Below are positions 5,935 to 9,192 of a stretch of DNA of 9,192 nt, piece after piece. The stretch's first letter is position 1. Each line of letters opens with the position of its first letter. The notes beneath the pieces were generated by a model, which made no database searches, was not told the origin of the DNA, and saw only the letters and a list, made by a program, of their open reading frames with translations. Location: positions 1-9,192 of the forward strand of contig JAJYJE010000026.1 in assembly GCA_021789715.1 (NCBI GenBank). The letters are read 5' to 3'. The DNA is from a bacterium (lineage in GTDB: Bacteria; Patescibacteriota; Doudnabacteria; UBA920). A program made the translations under genes and the position numbers.

Positions 5935-6040
5935 GCAGTGTAATTTAAAAATATAAAGATTTGGAAAATTAAAGACGTTATAACTACCTGAATCTTCCTA
6001 TTTTTCTATTTCTAAATCTTTAAATTCTATGCAGCACTGC
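5935..6040. repeat. AT-rich foldback upstream of tRNA-Val
   Basis: GCAGTG at 5935-5940 pairs with CACTGC at 6035-6040. Inside, AAAGATTTGGAAA (5955-5967) pairs with TTTCTAAATCTTT (6009-6021) with one mismatch, flanked by AATTTA/AAATT words. This whole block lies immediately 5' of the tRNA, so its leader may include the hairpin. I find no convincing tRNA promoter in it. The rest of the gap up to the LCP promoter (6041-6187) has no gene or strong signal that I can see. Confidence 0.6.
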
Positions 6041-6187
6041 GTAAAATATACCACCCTAAACCGTACTGCGCAAGGGCTGATAGGTACAAGTATGGCAACG
6101 GCAAACCATAATTAACCATTCACGCATTACTCTTGCCACTTTGCGCTAGTTAGCGGTAATTTAACCAACCCATATCCGGCAATGCCC

Positions 6188-6216
6188 TTACTTCATTTAA
6201 CGATTTACGATATAAT
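6188..6216 (+). promoter_or_regulatory. Promoter of the LCP gene
   Basis: Consensus TATAAT at 6211-6216 with a poor -35 (TTACTT, 6188-6193) at 17 bases. Transcription would start near 6223, leaving a leader of under 20 bases with no Shine-Dalgarno before the ATG at 6241. Confidence 0.55.
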
Positions 6217-6240
6217 GGAACAAGCTTAATTGTTTTATCA

Positions 6241-7689
6241 ATGAAAAATGTCGACTCCGTAAGGCCGCAGACCAGCGGCCCCATAGTTAGCGTCAACAAC
6301 AACCGCCAGCAAGTCAGCTTGTTGTCTAGGGGCAGCAAACCCAAAGCGCCAAAGCGCGCTTTAAAAATCTTACTGGCCGTGATTGGCGTTATAGCCGTTA
6401 TCCTCGCCGGTTTAGTGGTGTCTCGCGCCGTGGATATCTCCAATAAAATTTTCGTTGGGCAAAAGACCTCGTTTTTCCAAAAAATCGCCGAAGTTTTTCA
6501 GGGCAGCCAGGGACAAGTCCGCCTGGCCGGACAGGACTCCGGCCAAATAAACATTTTGTTGCTCGGCATTGGCGGACAAGGCCATGACGGACCGTATCTG
6601 ACCGATACCATGATTCTGGCCCAAATCCGACCCCAAGCCGGGGAAGTTGTACTTACATCCATTCCGCGCGACTATTGGGTGCAAAATCCCGAATCCCGCG
6701 CCTGGGAAAAAATTAACGCGCCGTTTTCCGACGGCTATATGAAAAACCATGACTGGAACGAGGCGGGACAGTGGGCCAGAGAAACGGTACAACAGCTAAC
6801 CGGCCTGACTATTCCCTATTTTGCCGTGGTAGACTTTTCCGGTTTTGAAAAAGCCGTCGACCAAGTCGGCGGCCTCGATATTAAAGTCGACCGGACTTTC
6901 ACCGATTACCAGTATCCCGACAACGGCACCGGCTATCTGCCGCCGCAAACGTTCACCGCCGGCTGGGAACATATGGATGGCGCGCGCGCCTTGATTTACG
7001 CCCGCAGCCGCCACGCCGAAGGTCCGGAGGGCAGTGATTTTGCCCGCGGCGTCAGACAGCGTAAAGTCATTGAGGCTTTTAAGGAAAAAGTCATTAATCT
7101 TAATTTGATCGCGGACGCGGGACGGCTTAACAGCCTGCTGTCGATTTTTGCCGACCACTTCCACACCAATCTCAACCCCGGCGAAATTTACAGCATGTAC
7201 AATTTAGTGAAGGAGCAGAACCTGTCCAACATTCTCTCTTTAAGCTTTGACCCTTCCACCAATTTGATTTGCCCCTATATCCAGCCTGATAGCGGCGCAT
7301 ACACGCTTACCCCCTGCCCCGGCAAAACAGACGCCGATATAAAAAACTTTTTTAAAAACGCCTTCGCCATTGGCAAGCTGGCCCAAGAAAAAACCGTGGT
7401 TTGGATGAGCTCAAGCACTCATAATAGTCCGACTTACGAAGACGCCAACCGCACTCTTCAGCAAGCCGGCCTGACCGTTTGGGAATTCTCCTATTCCGGC
7501 CAGCCGCTGACGCAAAATGTATTTTACCAAGTAAATCCCAAACCGGCTACGGCGGAGTTCTTAAAAAACACGCTGGACGCGACGGAAGTTGCGCTGCCGC
7601 CGCCGGGAATGAAGCTGGATCCCGCCAAAGTCGATATTGTCCTCATTCTTGGCGGCAACGCCAGCAGCACAGCGGCGGAGCCACAGTAA
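6241..7689 (+). CDS. LytR-CpsA-Psr (LCP) family envelope protein with LytR_C domain
   Basis: LCP proteins transfer undecaprenyl-linked glycopolymers to the cell wall or surface. The 482-residue protein has a basic cytoplasmic tail (1-41), one membrane segment (about 42-60) and an extracellular LCP domain (about 104-284). The LCP domain includes TDTMILAQIRP (121-131), SIPRDYWV (140-147) with the conserved Arg-Asp, and VDFSGFEKAVDQVGGLDIKV (197-216), an HMDGARALIYARSRH segment, then SDFARGVRQRKVIEA (265-279). These include the polyprenyl-phosphate-binding Arg and Asp positions of the family. A C-terminal LytR_C-like domain spans about 385-472, ending VDIVLILGGN. Start ATG at 6241, with no Shine-Dalgarno but a -10 box 24 bases before. 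It is transcribed divergently from the tRNA/lepB side. The glycopolymer is unknown. Confidence 0.92.
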   Translation: MKNVDSVRPQTSGPIVSVNNNRQQVSLLSRGSKPKAPKRALKILLAVIGVIAVILAGLVVSRAVDISNKIFVGQKTSFFQKIAEVFQGSQGQVRLAGQDSGQINILLLGIGGQGHDGPYLTDTMILAQIRPQAGEVVLTSIPRDYWVQNPESRAWEKINAPFSDGYMKNHDWNEAGQWARETVQQLTGLTIPYFAVVDFSGFEKAVDQVGGLDIKVDRTFTDYQYPDNGTGYLPPQTFTAGWEHMDGARALIYARSRHAEGPEGSDFARGVRQRKVIEAFKEKVINLNLIADAGRLNSLLSIFADHFHTNLNPGEIYSMYNLVKEQNLSNILSLSFDPSTNLICPYIQPDSGAYTLTPCPGKTDADIKNFFKNAFAIGKLAQEKTVVWMSSSTHNSPTYEDANRTLQQAGLTVWEFSYSGQPLTQNVFYQVNPKPATAEFLKNTLDATEVALPPPGMKLDPAKVDIVLILGGNASSTAAEPQ

Positions 7690-7705
7690 CTATTTAACAA
7701 CTAAA

Positions 7706-7773
7706 CAATTAAACAATGCGGCATCAAGGGTAATTAACTTGTTAATTTGTTACAGTGTTGCATTGTTTAATTG
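7706..7773. repeat. Nested inverted repeat directly before der
   Basis: CAATTAAACAATGC (7706-7719) is a perfect reverse complement of GCATTGTTTAATTG (7760-7773). Inside, AATTAAC (7732-7738) and GTTAATT (7741-7747) form a second hairpin with a two-base loop. The outer arm ends nine bases before the der ATG. There is no T-run, so an LCP terminator is not obvious. It could be a leader structure of der, or another member of the AT-rich foldback spacers. Confidence 0.8.
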
Positions 7774-7782
7774 ATACCACAT

Positions 7783-9132
7783 ATGACTTCAACCAAGCAA
7801 TTACCAATAGTTGCCCTTGTTGGCCAGCCGAATGTCGGCAAATCCAGCCTGCTCAACAAGATCGCCGGCGGGCGGCCCGCGGTTACCTCGGAGGTCGCGG
7901 GCACGACGCGAGACCGCCAATATATTGACACTTCCTGGAACGGAGTGGACTTTACTTTGGTAGACACAGCCGGACTGTCGTTGGAAGCCCAGAGCGAGCT
8001 TGAACATAATGTCAATAAACAAATTGACATCGCTTTAGCGGAAGCCGAGGCCGTAATTTTGGTCGTCGATGGCCGGCTCAACCGCAACTCAGTTGAGCAA
8101 ACAACGCTGCAAAAATTCCGGAAAATTAAAAAACCGGTGATTCTCGCCGTCAACAAGCTGGAATCGCCAAAATTGCGGGAAGAAAAACTTGTCGAGTTTC
8201 AATCGCTTGGCATCAAACCCCTGTTTGGCGTATCCGCGACCAGTGGCGCGGGGCTGGGCGATATGCTTGATAGCATCGCCGGCATAATCCGCGCCTCCTC
8301 CGGAAGGCTGTCTTTGGAAGCCGCCCCCGAAAGCAATCTCCCCGGCATCGCCGTCTCCATTGTCGGCAAGCCCAACGTTGGCAAATCCAGCATCTTAAAC
8401 GCCATACTCAAAGAAGAGCGCGCGGTTGTCTCCCCCATTCCCGGCACCACGCGCACTGCCATCGACAGCCGTATTGCCATAGGCGGCGTTGATTACACTT
8501 TTATAGACACGGCCGGACTAAAGAAAAAAGAGCACCGCCAACAGCAGCCGGATATCTTTAGCGGCTTCCAAACTTTTAAATCCATCCGCCGCAGCGATGT
8601 ATGCTTTTTGACAATCGACGCCGCGGAAGAAATCACCAAACAGGACCAGCGCATTGCCCAGGAAATTTTTTCCCAGGAAAAAGGCTGCGTCATTCTTGCC
8701 AACAAAATAGACCTGTACGAAGGAGACGAAGAAAAGCTGCGGGACTACATTAGCCTGCATTTCCCTTTTTTATGGATGTGTCCGCTATTTTTTGTTTCCG
8801 GCAAGACCGGCCAAGGCTTGAACCAAGCCCTAACCGCCATAAAACCAATTTACGAACGCCGGCACAAAACCGTAGATAACCAAACGCTGTCGGAATTCTT
8901 GATGAAGGCTATGCAGAAAAATTCACCCAAGTTGCTGCGCGATCAAAAGAAACCCAAAGTCTTCAGCCTGCATCAGACCGACGCCAACCCCCCGCACTTT
9001 GAGCTCCTGGTTAACCATCCGGCCGCCATATCACAGCAGTTCCGCAGGTTCCTGGAAAACTCCATTATCAAAGAACTGGATTTTTGGGGAACGCCGATTG
9101 TATTGCGATTGCGCGGTAAAGATAAAACCTAA
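7783..9132 (+). CDS. der: Ribosome-assembly GTPase Der (EngA)
   Basis: Der is an essential tandem GTPase that helps mature the 50S subunit. The 449-residue protein has GTPase domain 1 with G1 GQPNVGKS (14-21), TTRD (41-44), DTAG (61-64) and a G4 reading NKLE (124-127). GTPase domain 2 has GKPNVGKS (195-202), PGTTRT (220-225), DTAG (242-245) and NKID (307-310). A C-terminal KH-like domain covers about 358-447, with PPHFELLVNHP and FWGTPIVLRLRG. Length and order are canonical. The ATG at 7783 is preferred over a TTG four codons upstream, which lies in the hairpin arm. No Shine-Dalgarno is seen. It follows the LCP gene by 93 bases on the same strand and may be cotranscribed. Oddity: Glu instead of Asp in the first NKxD. 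Confidence 0.97.
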   Translation: MTSTKQLPIVALVGQPNVGKSSLLNKIAGGRPAVTSEVAGTTRDRQYIDTSWNGVDFTLVDTAGLSLEAQSELEHNVNKQIDIALAEAEAVILVVDGRLNRNSVEQTTLQKFRKIKKPVILAVNKLESPKLREEKLVEFQSLGIKPLFGVSATSGAGLGDMLDSIAGIIRASSGRLSLEAAPESNLPGIAVSIVGKPNVGKSSILNAILKEERAVVSPIPGTTRTAIDSRIAIGGVDYTFIDTAGLKKKEHRQQQPDIFSGFQTFKSIRRSDVCFLTIDAAEEITKQDQRIAQEIFSQEKGCVILANKIDLYEGDEEKLRDYISLHFPFLWMCPLFFVSGKTGQGLNQALTAIKPIYERRHKTVDNQTLSEFLMKAMQKNSPKLLRDQKKPKVFSLHQTDANPPHFELLVNHPAAISQQFRRFLENSIIKELDFWGTPIVLRLRGKDKT

Positions 9133-9137
9133 AACGG

Positions 9138-9182
9138 ATAGCAAAAGGCATCCCTGCGAAACGCAGGGATGCCTTTTGCTAT
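9138..9182 (+). terminator. Terminator after der with 21-bp perfect stem
   Basis: ATAGCAAAAGGCATCCCTGCG (9138-9158), loop AAA, then its perfect complement 9162-9182. The hairpin begins six bases after the der stop. The paired AAAA/TTTT inside the stem flanks a GC-rich core on both sides, the usual layout of a terminator working in both directions, so a convergent gene may lie just beyond the window. Confidence 0.9.
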
Positions 9183-9192
9183 GCTGACTTTT

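Noticed and set aside
6150..6443. 97-codon minus-strand frame opposite the LCP gene start
   Set aside because: It is antisense to the LCP N-terminus, has no signals and no recognisable family.

Overview
The window looks like a piece of chromosome from a Patescibacteria/CPR-type bacterium, most likely Parcubacteria-like. This is an inference from housekeeping genes in unusual company, short AT-rich spacers, very few Shine-Dalgarno sequences and a divergent aminoacyl-tRNA-synthetase-like gene. No single marker proves the lineage. Nothing indicates a phage, plasmid, transposon or CRISPR array.

Layout. The left two thirds is read on the minus strand. In transcription order (right to left) it holds tRNA-Val(CAC) (5858-5934), signal peptidase I lepB (4989-5612), a histidyl-tRNA-synthetase-like protein (3636-4934), a HIT-family hydrolase (3205-3540), ribosomal protein bS21 rpsU (2809-3048), a YqeY/GatB-like protein (2197-2637), cell-division ATPase ftsA (827-2077) and the first 203 codons of an unrecognised protein that leaves the window (1-610). 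The right third is read on the plus strand: an LCP (LytR-CpsA-Psr) envelope protein (6241-7689), then ribosome-assembly GTPase der (7783-9132), closed by a 21-bp perfect terminator hairpin.

Transcription units. Four promoters with a 17-bp spacer or a consensus -10 can be read: before lepB, rpsU, the 5'-most partial gene and the LCP gene. At two junctions (after ftsA, and after hit) a terminator hairpin sits directly against the next promoter, so that its T-rich tail overlaps or abuts the -35 box. lepB, the HisRS-like gene and hit form one probable unit, and rpsU, yqeY and ftsA another. rpsU-yqeY adjacency is also known from Bacillus.

The most notable item is the HisRS-like gene. It has the length and fold-level landmarks of HisRS, including a well-kept C-terminal anticodon-binding domain. 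Yet nearly every signature residue of the histidine/ATP site is replaced, so it looks like a pseudo-synthetase that might still bind tRNA. The second theme is the spacers: most gene-free AT-rich gaps fold back on themselves as imperfect inverted repeats built from a few short words, with a different vocabulary in each gap. One gap also carries a 16-bp perfect GC-rich palindrome, and another puts a 14-bp perfect hairpin just upstream of the der start codon.
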